A stretch of DNA of 64,000 nt, taken from Sinonovacula constricta. Taxonomy: Eukaryota > Mollusca > Bivalvia > Cardiida > Solecurtidae. The notes under the pieces are model-generated. The model searched no databases. It was not told where the DNA came from and was given only the letters and a program-made list of their open reading frames with translations. Position 1 is the first letter of the stretch; each line of letters opens with the position of its first letter. The DNA is taken from positions 21,993,407-22,057,406 of the forward strand of contig CM017572.1 of NCBI GenBank assembly GCA_007844125.1. The letters run 5' to 3'. Shown piece by piece: positions 12,016-23,454 of this stretch. A program made the translations under genes and the position numbers.

Positions 12016-12488
12016 TTAAAGGTGGTATCCAAAAATTTGCCTACATCTACTACATCTATTTACTGACCTCTTTTTGGGGTATTTGTGCATAATTTCAGCT
12101 AAAAAAAATCATGATTTATTCTAAGCTTTGATGATTTTCAACAGTATCTCAATTTTATGGCTGTAAATTTCGCTAATCAGCACTTAAATGTTCATTCTTT
12201 TCAAATCTATAAATAACAGTGTTATGGATTCCTGCTAAAATAGACATCGACGTGAAGGAGCCAAAACATAAGTGGTCACGTGGTTGTCTTAGTTTAAAAA
12301 TAATAAACTGTGTAGCGTGGTTCAGATAGGAAATACATGTTTGAAATGACGATTGTGGCATTATGGTTCACTTTTCAGACAGGTGTAGGACATCAATAAA
12401 CAGACTGTGCGAGATCTGTTCAGGTAACAATAGTTTATGAAGATGTTTAATGATTTTTTTGGGTCCAAACAGTTGAACACCACCTTAA
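12016..12488. mobile_element. TTAA-flanked MITE (family Q), copy 1
   Basis: Begins TTAA-AGGTGGTATCC (12016) and ends GGTGGTGTT inverted with TTAA (12485-12488). The interior carries 'aaatgttcattcttttcaaa', 'gtggttcacttttcagacag' and 'gtgtaggacatcaataaac', which recur at 35150-35630 and, inverted, at 54297-54734 and 15523-16453. The TTAA flank is the target preference of piggyBac-type transposases, so a piggyBac MITE is likely. The minus-strand 62-codon frame inside it is not a gene. Confidence 0.75.
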
Positions 12489-14210
12489 ACTAACCCCTAT
12501 AGTTTTTAATAAAACTATCTCCGGTACTACTGAGTGCCTGGTTTACATAGTTGAGATTTGACGTAAAGTATTCCGTACAAGTAATAAACAAATATTTCTC
12601 AAGCTGTAAGAAGGGAAGGGGAGTATTGGTTATTGAATGTATGCCTGGGCTAGGATTTCAAGATTAAGCTACCTATATAAAAGGGTGAGAATTCATTAGG
12701 GTCAGTGAAATGTTTGATAACTTTCAGCATTAATCTGGGTCAACATACCACATTGAACAGGTTATCATACAGGGCTAAATAAATGGAAACAGTAAACATC
12801 CCTTTACCCGACATGTTATAATTATAGCCTAATAGTTAAAACAAGCAATACAGGGTGTTTTTTCTTCTAAGATGAAATAGCTAAAGTCTGGCTGAAGGCA
12901 TTGTTATCATAAGTTGCACCTTTTTTTTCAATGATGGAATTATGCCTAACTGGATATTTTGTAATGACAATTTGCTATTTTGTAAGGTTGATTTTTTTTT
13001 CCTATTGATATGCATGAAGTCTTTTACAGAATTAAATTTCAATACATATTTTTGCACTTTCTATGGTAAACATCTGTAAAAGTCAACAAATCTAAATAAT
13101 GCTTACAAGAAAGTTCTTCTTTACAATTCTAATTATAGGTTTGTTTTTAATTAAAACCAATTTTCAATGAACTTGCAGGGTCCTTCACTGACAGCGAAAC
13201 CTAAAAACAGAACTTTTATTGATTTGACACACTGGCTTTCATACAAAACAACACCTGACACCATATATTTAGACTACTTCTGTTACATATTGAAGAAAAC
13301 TGAATGAATTTTTGACATCTATTCTTTTTCTCTGCTTCATATAAAAGGATACTGAATGATTTTATATCTAATCAATTGGGAGGTAGGCCTGTTTGTGGGT
13401 AGGAATATTTTGATTTATGGAACCTATTCAAATTATACAAAAGAAGTTGTAATGCATGCATATGGACAGAAGTTCACTTACCTCACTAATTCAAAGCAGA
13501 GAAAGAAATGTGTGCCAAATTTTGTTTTGGATGCAAAATTGAACCATACCAGACCATGTTCATTTAAAGCAGATCTCATATTGTCTTTACTTTGCAAACT
13601 GCTTACATTAGACCACATGGTACCTCACCCAAACACATAAACCCTGACAACATGCCAACCAGCCTGGGAACTATACTTAAGTGACAGTCTCACTGGGAGC
13701 TGCAATCTCCCGGTTAAGGAGGTTAAAGGAAACTGAGAGGAACCATGCCCAGCAAGGAGTACAATCATGTCATGACTTTCGGACATTTCCATGTCATGAG
13801 GTTTCAAAAATAATCCCATTCCATGGCACCGTGTCAGATCAGTCAGTTTTCACCAATTTGGGACAGTTTGACCCAATCTGATCTACTCTGCTTATCTAAA
13901 GCTTCAAGGTCATTGATTGGTTAATTCTCTCCCACCGTAAGTCTTACAGTAAATTCCACCTTGTTATCTTTCGACCAACCAGTCAGGACTTTTAATTAAT
14001 TACCCATTCTCCAAAGGGAACCCGTTATCTTCTGGCTTCCCCAAATCAACAGTGCATATCTACAGGTTATTTGAACAGGTAACAAAGTTAAACAAAAAAA
14101 TTTAACAGAAGAAAGGCAAAGAACTTTGGGCTTGTAGGTCCCCAATTTTCAAGAGGTCATTACTGTGACAAATGAGTGCACCTGAACGTGTTGCTCTTTT
14201 TTTTTTATCA
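12489..14210. other. Unannotated sequence
   Basis: No feature supported. A word at 13835-13880 ('cagatcagtcag...aatctgatctact') faintly resembles dispersed repeat E. The 94-codon plus-strand frame at 13356 lacks splice context and protein-like composition. Confidence 0.45.
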
Positions 14211-14211
14211 A

Positions 14212-14395
14212 AACCTAGTTTAAATCAAATCAATTTATTAAAGAAAATACTTGTTCAATTTTTTTTCAAAAACAACAGCATGGTAGGTTTTTTTCATTAT
14301 AATTTTCAGTCCAGATTTAAATCAAACCAATTTATCAAAGAAAATACTTGTTCAAAATTTGTTCAAAAACAACAACATTGTAGGGTTTATTATTA
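14212..14395. repeat. Direct duplication of about 97 bp
   Basis: 'tttaaatcaaatcaatttat' with 'aaagaaaatacttgttcaa' and 'caaaaacaacagcatggtag' (from 14218) recurs as 'tttaaatcaaaccaatttat' and so on (from 14315). Two copies only, about 90% alike. Confidence 0.7.
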
Positions 14396-14414
14396 TTATT
14401 GTTGTTGTGCAAAA

Positions 14415-14610
14415 TAATAAGAGATGCCCATGCCAGAGGCCTTAGTCACAAACCTCTAATTCCTCTACGCAGAGGTTCAAATCTTGGTGTGGGCTAGAAC
14501 TTTCATGATGAGGTGTTTTTCTTGCTGACTTGCTGTGTGCCAGTGGTTCTACCCAGACATATGCTTGGTGTCTTCCTTCAAAAGTAATTAGCTTGAAACT
14601 CTAGCTGTTA
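14415..14610 (+). mobile_element. SINE-B copy, plus orientation
   Basis: A degenerate tRNA-like head ('agaggttcaaatcttggtg') leads to 'gtgccagtggttctaccca', 'gacatatgcttggtgtcttcc', which is the inverse of the SINE-B body at 33228-33460. The tail is decayed. Confidence 0.55.
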
Positions 14611-14739
14611 TTGTATCACTTAATGTAACACATAACAAGCTTAACCTTATTAACCTTAATTCACTGGATAAAAATAAACTGACTAAATAATTGTGGATGT
14701 TATAAGCAACCCAGTTTTAAATAATATTTAAAGCTACAG

Positions 14740-15010
14740 TTTTAAAGCTACATGTGGTTTTTGATAAAAAGATTTTTAAATTATTTTATACAGCTATACA
14801 TGGAAAATGGCCATGCCCCATGGAGGCCCTGTTTCTTGATGGATCAGACTTCTTTGGACAATTCTGATACAGGGCCACCCAAAGAATATATACACCAAAA
14901 TTGCAATTGCTTCAAGTTTCTGACAAGAAAGTTTTTCTATATAGCCATACAAGGAAAATGGTCATGCCCTTGGCTGCCATATTTTTTTTGGTGGTTAAAA
15001 ATTATTTAAA
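14740..15010. repeat. Two decayed copies of a 'GGAAAATGGCCATGCCC' repeat
   Basis: 'cagctatacatggaaaatgg' plus 'ccatgccccatggaggccc' (from about 14791) matches 'tagccatacaaggaaaatgg' plus 'tcatgcccttggctgccat' (from about 14942), roughly 150 bases later. The 85-codon frame across both is not a gene. Confidence 0.5.
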
Positions 15011-15147
15011 CAGCTTTTTGTTCCCCCTGCCTGCTGAAGTGTCAGGGAAAATGACTTAATTGTCCCTGTGGTTTCAGAGGAGATATCATTTAAAGAATAA
15101 TGACGGATGAGTGACGCCGGATGGTGGTTGATCACGAATGTTCACGC

Positions 15148-15400
15148 TGTTTGTTTATTGGGCTTATTGTTCCACCAACAGTATATCAGTTATCTGGAGA
15201 CAGTGTCCACTTGAAGCAGATATATTGCTGCCTTCACAGTGTATAGCATGCCGTGAACACCTGGCATGATACCACAGTCAGTTACATTATCTTGACACCA
15301 GGCCAACAGTCGAGGAACTATCGTCTAATTTTTAACTGTTTCAGTATGTTGTAGCCCAGGTTTGAACTGGACACCTCCTGTACTAGTGTAGATCCCGATT
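15148..15400 (-). mobile_element. SINE-A copy
   Basis: The tail 'tgtttgtttattgggcttat' on the plus strand is followed by 'ccaccaacagtatatcag', 'ggagacagtgtccacttgaa' and a shortened head region ('gtatgttgtagcccaggtttg'). The segment between 'gaactatcg' and 'tttttaactg' is deleted relative to other copies. Confidence 0.8.
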
Positions 15401-15450
15401 AGAGTGCTCCCAGCAGGGTTGTGACTGATCTGGATATACACTTTTTTTTA
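15385..15450. repeat. Short dispersed repeat E
   Basis: 'agtgtagatcccgattagag' to 'gactgatctggatatacac', abutting the SINE-A head. Confidence 0.5.
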
Positions 15451-15522
15451 TCAATATGTGACAAACAGGCCAAGACCTCTGCTGACAACTTCAGGAAATG
15501 GTAACACAACATTGAAATACCA

Positions 15523-16453
15523 CTTGAAGATGGTATCAGTTTTGACTAAAAACATTTTTCTCATATAATTAAATAATTGTTACCTGAAAAGAGACCACAA
15601 AATGCTGTTTATTGATGCCCTACATTTATGGGATTGGGATTTGCTGGCATTTTTGCCAATACCGTGCAGCAACATATTTTTTGTCATTATAGCACAGGGA
15701 CACTTATGAGGTGACCAGGGACTGAATCCGGCCGGTCCATTATACCGATACCGATGAGTCAGGCGTAATGCAGTCCTCTTAGCCCCGGGCTTTAGGAGGG
15801 AAGACACTACTACTAACTTTAAAGTCTTTTTGGACCCAGCCTGGGTTTGAACCTGCGACCTCCCAATTTGCAAGCCGACGCTCTACCGACTGAGCTATTG
15901 CGAATGGTCCTACATTTGTGTGAAAAGTGAAGCAAAACACCACGCTTGTCATTACACACATGTATTTTCTATCTGAGCCACACTGCGCAGTTGGCTATTT
16001 TTACTATCGAGATTGTGTTATATTCATCATCTGGGTAATCAGGTAAATAAGAAAAGGTCCTATCACAATTTTCACAGATATTTAAATTTTTATCTACCTG
16101 TAGACAAAGGCAAACAAGGTAAATGTAAATGTGACAAAAAACACAGAGACGAGACATAACACACAAAAAGAAAAACCATCAGTTACCGCCTTGGAACGGT
16201 CAGTCGGCAAAAGGGCCGAAGTCAATATCTACATTCAGCAGAAATACTTACTAAGCGTATTTACAGATTTGGAGAAGAATGAACATTAAGAGTGATTTTT
16301 TCATGTTTGTTATAACTGAGGTAGTGTTGAAAATTGTGTTCACATTGACTTCAGCATAATTTTATGCAAAAATAATGCCCAAATTACCCAAAATGTGGGT
16401 TAGACATTTTCACATACATTTAAAATAGGCAAACTGTTGGATACTGCCTTTAA
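15523..16453. mobile_element. TTAA MITE (family Q), copy split by a SINE-C
   Basis: The left part 15523-15627 ('gatggtatcagttttgac', 'atgctgtttattgatgccc') and the right part 15909-16453 ('gtcctacatttgtgtgaaaa', 'agccacactgcgcagttgg', ending 'caaactgttggatactgcc' then TTAA) together match the family Q copy at 54297-54734. They are separated by the SINE-C at 15628-15908. The right part is longer than in other copies and carries 'ccgccttggaacggtcagtc' (about 16186), which recurs near 21738, so another insertion may be present. Confidence 0.7.
15628..15908 (-). mobile_element. SINE-C copy nested in a MITE, exact 9-bp target-site duplication
   Basis: Flanked by 'cctacattt' at 15619-15627 and 15909-15917. 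Minus-strand head: 'tagctcagtcggtagagcgt' (A-box-like) and 'gggaggtcgcaggttcaaac' (B-box-like). The tail is ATCCCAATCCCA type. The 97- and 60-codon minus-strand frames are translations of this element. Confidence 0.9.
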
Positions 16454-16727
16454 TTAACCCTTTCGTTCATAGTTCATATATAATTTTGAAAATTCACTTG
16501 ACTTTGTTGTTGTTTTTCTTTAAAAGAGATAAAAGGATTTTAATAAATTCATGTTCAACTTGTAATAAAAGATTTAAGGTTGAATCAGTCTACACATAAA
16601 CCCTTAATCATGCAGATTCTGCTAATAATTGTGAATAGTTTGTAAAGACGTAAAATGGAATATGATTGTGAATGGTGTGTAAAGGCGTAAAATGGTGTAT
16701 ACATGCAGGAAAGGGTTAACAGCAAAT

Positions 16728-16805
16728 AGTGTAGATCCTGATCAGACAGCTTACAAAAGGATCAACAAGATTTTCCTGATCAACAAATGCTAAGCAGGCT
16801 AAGAG
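16728..16805. repeat. Short dispersed repeat E
   Basis: 'agcaaatagtgtagatcctg' 'atcagacagctt' and 'aaatgctaagcaggctaaga'. One of the copies preserving both arms. Bases 16806-17599 hold no supported feature apart from loosely repeated 'gcaat(a/t)tactgg' words with purine-rich spacers at 17120-17400. Confidence 0.6.
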
Positions 16806-17599
16806 ATAAAAGTCAGCAAACGAATAGAGACAAAAGGTCCTATGCCAATATCAGTACCTGCCTATTGTTTTAGTCCTTTGCAATTTGCTACTAATTAAAC
16901 AATAGACAATCTCGTACAAATGTCAGGGTTTTGTCCAGGCAGTGTGCCAAACTAATATCAAGTTTCAAATTTGGTAAGATACACCAGTATGAATCAATTA
17001 TGACGTATTCTGATGAGCTATGCTGACAACATTGACATTCTGAAGTGTTTTTTGTGGTAAATTACATTGACTATTATCAGATTTTTTTTTTTGTTGGACA
17101 AAGGGGGAGTTTTTTAGGGGCTAAATGCATTGCAATATACTGGAAAAGGGTAGAAAAGTACAAAGGTCATGTATATGCATATAAAAGGGAAAGATTAGGA
17201 AATCCGGAGAAAACACAGTGCATTTTAAAAAAAAAAAAGGGAAGGAAAGTTAAAAGAAATGTTGCAATTTACTGGCAAAGGGAAGTAAATCCCAAGTTAT
17301 TAAGCAATTTAATGGAAAGGCTATTGCAAATCTAATGTTAAAAAAAATTGTGGAAGGGAAAGAAATCACCAAGACTTTTTTTTTCTATTTAATAGGAAAA
17401 GGGAAGGAAATGTCTCATTCAACACATTTTTGGACCTTATAATGTTACCAAACAATTTATGACGACTGGGTGTTTTTCCCTAAACATATGATTTAAACAA
17501 ATAAAATTTGACTTGACAAAATAAAAAACAACCCCAGCTCATTTAGGAAATTTTAAACCCAACTCATTCAGGAAATTTTAAAATAAATTAAAAACATAC

Positions 17600-18229
17600 C
17601 TGGGTCAATCCTTCGAATGTCACCCTTAAATCGGCGCCCTCTTCCAGTATCACTGTCGGAGTGTGAGCAATCAGACAGCGACTGCTGGTCCATATCTGGA
17701 TTGTCAATTAAATCCAAAAAGTGCTGATTCCCAGTTGCAAACTTTGTTTGAGCCCCTGAATCACTGCTGGGCCCAGCAGACCTCCCTGTGGAGCCAGGTA
17801 CCGGAACACTGACATGAGTCAACCGGGGGTTATGGCCCCTGACACCGCCATGATAACTGTTTGTGGGAAGTTCACGAGTCAGGTTATTATTAAGGAAGTT
17901 AATGTTCGTATCTCGGATGTCCTGAGAATCTGTCAGCGTCGATTGTTCACCAGAATATATATCACCATTGTTCTGAGCTGAAATGCCATTTTTCAGCTCA
18001 GGCTGACTATCAAACTGCGCAATGTTGGTGGAGAATCCGACTCGTCTCTCGCTTACTCCCCTTGAACCCGAGATTCCACTGTGTTTACCAAGTTTATCAC
18101 TGGCGTACCGTTTCTCTTGAAGGTTAAGCACTGGGTCCGTTTGCCTAGGTTGAGATTTCTTCCCATGGCTTTTCACAGGAGATTTTTTCTTCCGAACATC
18201 AGCTTTATCTTCAGTCGCATTGTTGTCTG
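17600..18229 (-). CDS. Exon 5 of an unrecognised minus-strand gene (630 bp)
   Basis: The exon lies between an acceptor (minus strand 'cttattcatttcag', intron ending at 18230) and a donor ('CCCAG|GTATGT', intron starting at 17599). Its 630 bases are open throughout and enter and leave in phase 1, so it could be skipped without a frame change. It encodes about 210 residues. A basic stretch near the start (RKKKSPVKSHGKKSQPRQ) resembles a nuclear-localisation signal. A polar Ser/Asn/Gly-rich middle follows, then an acidic serine patch (SLSDCSHSDSDTGRGRR) near the end. Composition suggests intrinsic disorder. No enzyme motif is visible and I do not recognise the family. The upstream partner is the exon at 31154-31247, whose phase matches. 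Confidence 0.85.
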
Positions 18230-18324
18230 CTGAAATGAATAAGACAAAAGTCATAATAATGTCATTTTAATGTCATTCATTTTTAAAGGGATTCAAGCTT
18301 ATATGTAAACACATTTATAAGCAC

Positions 18325-18615
18325 CAGACCTGGTAGCACAAATCAGTAGAGCGTCAGCTCCAGGTACCGGAGGCCCCAGGTTAGATCCCGGGCCGCAACA
18401 TACCAAAGTCTTTAAAAATGTTAGTGGTATAGCTCCTTTGCTAATGCTTATACAAATATAAAGATAGTTCCATGACTGGTTGGCCTGGTGTCAGGATAAT
18501 GTGACTGGGTATGGTATCATGTCAGGTGTTCACGGCATGTTATACACAGTGAAGGCACCACAATATCTGCTTCAAGTGGACACTGTCTCCAAATAACTGA
18601 AACACTGTTGGTAGG

Positions 18616-18703
<88 letters not shown>

Positions 18704-18750
18704 TATAATTATATATAATTAAACTGTATAAACAAACAAACACACAGTAA
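18325..18750 (+). mobile_element. SINE-A copy with a TA microsatellite grown inside its tail
   Basis: Plus orientation. Head 'ctggtagcacaaatcagtag' and 'ggttagatcccgggccgc'; body 'gtgtcaggataatgtgactg', 'gttcacggcatgttatacac', 'ctgcttcaagtggacactgt'. After 'aacactgttggtaggaca' the expected tail is interrupted by about 95 bases of TA repeat and resumes as 'tataaacaaacaaacaca'. The 67-codon minus-strand frame over it is not a gene. Confidence 0.85.
18620..18718. repeat. (TA)n microsatellite
   Basis: An almost perfect alternating TA run with one 'tg' interruption near 18684 and 'aatt' interruptions near 18708-18720. It lies within the SINE-A tail and is prone to cruciform formation and length change. 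Confidence 0.95.
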
Positions 18751-18849
18751 TAAGTATTACAGGAAAAGCAGAATCATGAACAAGTAAATATTATCCATTG
18801 AAAGTCTTCAAAATCAGGAGACATTATTACACTTTAAATCAACATATAA

Positions 18850-19712
18850 ACAAGAGGCTACTCAAATCGAGGCAACAATGACAACTCATAGACTTAAATC
18901 AGAGCAATGACCCCAACTCATAGACAACAGGCTACTCAAATCTGAGCAATGACCACAACTCATAGACAACAGTCTACTCAAATCAGAGCAATGACCACAA
19001 CTCATAGACAACAATCTACTCAAATCAGAGCAATGACCACAACTCATAGACAACAGTCTACTCAAATCAGAGCAATGACCACAACTCATAGACAACAATC
19101 TACTCAAATCAGAGCAATGACCACAACTCATAGACAACAGTCTACTCAAATCAGAGCAATGACCACAACTCATAGACAACAGTCTACTCAAATCAGAGCA
19201 ATGACCACAACTCATAGACAACAGGCTACTCAAATCAGAGCAATGACCACAACTCATAGACAACAGTCTACTCAAATCAGAGCAATGACCACAACTCATA
19301 GACAACAGGCTACTCAAATCAGAGCAATGACCACAACTCATAGACAACAGTCTACTCAAATCAGAGCAATGACCACAACTCATAGACAACAGGCTACTAA
19401 AATCTGAGCAATGACAACTCATAGACAATAGGCTACTAAAATCAGAGCAATGACCACAACTCATAGACAACAGGCTACACAAATCTGAGCAATGACCACA
19501 ACTCATAGACAACAGGCTACACAAATCAGAGCAATGACTACAACTCATAGACAACAGGCTACACAAATCAGAGCAATGACTACAACTCATAGACAACAGG
19601 CTACACAAATCAGAGCAATGACTACAACTCATAGACAACAGGCTACACAAATCAGAGCAATGACCACAACTTACAGACATCAGTCGACTCAAATCTGAGC
19701 AATGACCACATT
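18850..19712. repeat. 42-bp minisatellite, about 20 copies
   Basis: The unit is 'caacagtctactcaaatcag' 'agcaatgaccacaactcat' 'aga', 42 bases. One unit near 19402-19440 has lost three bases and another variant class ('ggctacacaaatc') dominates the right end. Because 42 is divisible by three, frames on both strands stay open (268 codons on minus; 152 and 68 on plus). Neither has a non-repetitive flanking domain or clear splice signals, so this is not called as a gene. Confidence 0.9.
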
Positions 19713-20564
19713 AATAAACAAGGGTACTAGAACTGGATTGTTTACAAGACAGATATCAAAAAATTATAACCCAAAATCAAGCCAAAAATAAAGATATTAC
19801 CTTATCTCATAAACAGGACTTGAGTATGTCATATTCTCCAACTTATAACCCTAATGTCCAGTCAAAAGACAGCAAGATCCACAGTTCATTAACAAGACGT
19901 TTGTCCAACATACTCTCCAGGTAAGTAAAAATATCCATAAATAAACAACTGCCAACACTCCAACCAATGTCACAAAGCTCCTACCTCCTACGCTAACAAT
20001 GAACAACATATAACAAATGCATCCAAGACCCCAGGGGTAAGCAATTAGCCCCCCACCCCCTGTCAAGAAATCCTTAACCCTTTGGACAAATCAAAGGAAC
20101 CAGGCTCATGGGCAATAGTGCATATACAGATCTGACCCATGTGTCTGCAGGGGCTACACTATTGACTGCTTACGTTTTGATGATGTGCTTTGTTCCTTCA
20201 AATGAAGTTGTAAGCAATTATTTATGGGTTATTATCAACTGAAGTAGGGAAAGGGTTCAGAACAAAACTATGCATGCCCGTGCACCATTGTAGAGATCAG
20301 CTATGTACACATGTTAGATTGGATTATTGAATACAATAATCCAATATCATTTGGATTCTTGAAGCCCACTGCTGGCATGGGTCCCATCTCGACAAATCCC
20401 CGATTCAGACTTCCCCTCAGTCAAACAAAATCTTCTGGCAATGCATTAAGTGGATAATAAAACAAAAAAATTAATGGCAGTTTTATCTAATTTTGCAGCC
20501 ATATATAAATACCCATTTAATTTTATTTTGCATCCATTCAAAAATGTGTGTGTGTTGGGTAATT
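19713..20564. other. Unannotated sequence
   Basis: No feature supported. A partial resemblance to dispersed repeat E occurs at 20105-20165 ('gggcaatagtgcatatacag'). Confidence 0.4.
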
Positions 20565-21042
20565 AAGTGTATTTGCAGTCATTCATAAACATAGGTAGTT
20601 CTCTAGCTAGTTAGGCATTTAACTGTATTTGCAGACATTACAATTATAGGTAGTTAGCTATCTAGTTAGGCATTTAACTGTTTTTGCAGACATTACAATT
20701 ATAGGTAGTTAGCTATCTAGTTAGGCATTTAACTGTTTTTGCAGACATTACAATTATAGGTAGTTAGCTATCTAGTTAGGTATTTAATGTATTTGCAGAC
20801 ATTACAATTATAGGTAGTTAGCTATCTAGTTAGGTATTTAATGTATTTGCAGACATTACAATTATAGGTAGTTAGCTATCTAGTTAGGTATTTAATGTAT
20901 TTGCAGACATTACAATTATAGGTAGTTAGCTATCTAGTTAGGTATTTAATGTATTTGCAGCCAAAACAAATATAGGTAGTTAGCTATTTAGTTAGGTATT
21001 TAATGTATTTGCAGACATTACAAATATAGGTAGTTAGCTTTC
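20565..21042. repeat. 54-55-bp minisatellite, about 8.5 copies
   Basis: The unit is 'gcagacattacaattatagg' 'tagttagctatctagttagg' plus 'tatttaatgtattt' or 'catttaactgtttt'. The two tail variants are segregated: left copies carry the longer form, right copies the shorter. Confidence 0.9.
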
Positions 21043-21084
21043 AAATCTACTTTAAGTAAATGTCAGTACAATGAATTGATAGAA

Positions 21085-21375
21085 TTGGTGTGAGACAATT
21101 AAAGTGGTTTAAACTGATTAAGGTCAAAGAGTGTGACAATTTAAGGGGTTGATACTGACTAAGGTCAAAGAGTGTGACAATTTAAGGGGTTGATACTGAC
21201 TTAGGTCAAAGAGTGTGACAATTTAAGGGGTTGATACTGACTTAGGTCAAAGAGTGTGACAATTTAAGGGGTTGATACTGAATAAGGTCAAAGACTGAGA
21301 CAATTTAAGGGGTTGATACTGACTAAGGTCAAAGAGTGTGACAATTTAAGTTGTTGATACTTACTTAGGACATCC
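21085..21375. repeat. 41-bp minisatellite, about 6-7 copies
   Basis: The unit is 'ggtcaaagagtgtgacaatt' 'taaggggttgatactgact' 'aa', with starts at 21122 and 21163. It begins about 40 bases after the preceding array ends. Confidence 0.9.
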
Positions 21376-22554
21376 TTAAAACAGTTATAATATCTTGTTT
21401 TCATCGTATCTTAAGACAATGCAGTAAAGTAGTGATTAAATTTATATTTTTTAAATCTCTGATAAAAAAACCTTTAAGCATAGGAATTTGGAAAGCAATT
21501 ATTTATCAATTTCTGACAATTAAAGATGTTGTTATTTACATAAGGCTTTCAATTACACAAAGTAAATGATAGCGGAAATACTCCCCGAGGAATCACATGT
21601 ACGGTGACATACATTGTCACACTCCTCACACTAGTTACATTTTGAACAGCCCATGATCTATAATAAGAATATATGACAAAGTCCCATGCGCATTGCAACA
21701 TTTTAAAAGGCACAGGACGAAATAAACCCAGCAATTACCACCTTGGAATGGTCAATCAGCAAAAAAGACGGAATGGGTTGCTTAAAATGGTTTTTACAGA
21801 GCTCTAACCTCGCACTTCCTGAGAGGTTTCTTAAATGCAAGATGTAAAGAAAAGTGATCTATTCATGTCAATGTAAAAAATAGAATGGTCAATTTAATAA
21901 AATCTAAATGATTCATACAGAACATTCCTCAAACTTTATATGACTCGAAACTATAATGTATAATTTATAATATTTAAAAAAAAAACTATATTTAAAAAAA
22001 AACACTATAATCTAATTCAAATCTTGTTCATTAGACCCTATGCCCTTTTTTTTCTTGATGGCAGAGGTTGCTGTGATCTGAGTGGCATGTGACCTCTGAC
22101 ATGCAGATTACTTTTAAATAAACATTAGAATTCTTCTTTATTTACTGTGCATCACTTGAAAAAACAATATGCCTTAATAGCCTTAATCAAAGCCATCATA
22201 CCGCTGATAGTGCTGTGTTGTTAGGTTTCCTGCCACACAATCACTATCTAGTTCTTTGGACATACTTGAAGCGAAACATTGATCACGAGTGTAGATACAC
22301 GGACATCTTTACAATTTCTAAATATCATATGAAGAATTCTATTTCAAAGTCCAGTGCATGCACTTGACTTTCAATGCAGTTCTTACTCAAAGCATGCTAG
22401 GTAAAAGGAAAAACATGTTAACCTTTTCCTCCGATCACCGCAAGAGCGTAGGTCACTATCAGCCTGTATGTGTTACTAACCTACACTTCAGTGAGCATTC
22501 TGGACTACTGTGTTCTTGCATGAAGGTGTTAATTGATAAATATTTACTGCACAA
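21376..22554. other. Unannotated sequence
   Basis: No gene is supported. The stretch 'ccaccttggaatggtcaatc' near 21739 matches a piece of the MITE region at about 16186, so it is a dispersed repeat fragment. Confidence 0.4.
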
Positions 22555-22660
22555 TGACCCAGGTACTCAGCACCTGAGTACTGGTTCTACCCAGATAGTG
22601 GGCAGTCAAGGGCGATTAACATAAGTTGAAAGAACTTGTTTCCCAAATGACTATAAATAA
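22555..22660 (+). mobile_element. SINE-D 3' part
   Basis: 'caggtactcagcacctgagt' 'actggttctacccagatagt' and 'gaaagaacttgtttccca' match the 3' half of the fuller copy at 55080-55285. The head is unrecognisable. Bases 22661-23040 hold nothing named. Confidence 0.65.
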
Positions 22661-23039
22661 ATAGGTTTAGAAATCCTATGCATGTAGGTAAGCAAGAATG
22701 ATTTATCAGTAATAAAAATGCATCATGATCAAGTTTAAACAAGCTCTCAAACAAGATTCACATTGCAAATGTAAGTAATTATTCCTGCACTTCTTGTAAG
22801 ATGGGGATTTAATGTGTGTCTACCATTATCAAATAACTGAAAGATGGTGTGTGGTTAAACCTAACGACAAATATGTACATGGATATCTCGGACACTCACC
22901 CACCATGCTTATCATGCAGCCAACATTTACAACTGTTTACATATATCCCTTTGTATGCTACATTTGTAACTAACCAATGCAAATCATAGTTATTTGCTAA
23001 ATTCTGCATGCAACTATCGCTAGATAGAGTGATATAGAC

Positions 23040-23110
23040 CAAGCAGAAAAAATAGTACTGATCCTGATCAGACAGATCCAAGAGGGAACTGGCTGATCCG
23101 GTCCCACATT
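23040..23110. repeat. Short dispersed repeat E
   Basis: 'aatagtactgatcctgatca' 'gacagatccaagag' and 'ggctgatccggtcc'. Bases 23111-23450 hold nothing recognisable. Confidence 0.6.
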
Positions 23111-23454
23111 ACTTACCTAAGCCTTATTAACACATTTATAGCAGGTTAAGAGTTTCTTAAACTTTGACTCACTTACCCAACACTATAGTGTCAGATATTG
23201 AATTTTGAAGGCAGATCTATAAACACCACCTGATACTAAATGGATAGGTCAAGTGAGGTGGTGCCTCATCCCCCCACCGCAGTAACTGACAAGAAAGGGC
23301 ATGGATGTGCGACATCCAAGGTGCCGCAGTGAGCATGGTCTTAAAAGAAAATGGAACAATTAACAGTAAAGTTGAGTTTCTTAACAAGGCAAAAAAGTAT
23401 GTTCAATGATAATTGTCAAATGATTTCCTCCTAGTGTTTGCTTTACAATGGAAC

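Noticed and set aside
13481..13495. Minus-strand GAG|GTAAGTG donor-like word
   Set aside because: No acceptable acceptor or open exon upstream in a compatible phase.
18886..19692. Frames of 268 codons (minus) and 152 codons (plus) with 14-residue repeats
   Set aside because: The array period of 42 is divisible by three, so both strands stay open by arithmetic; no splice sites or unique domain.
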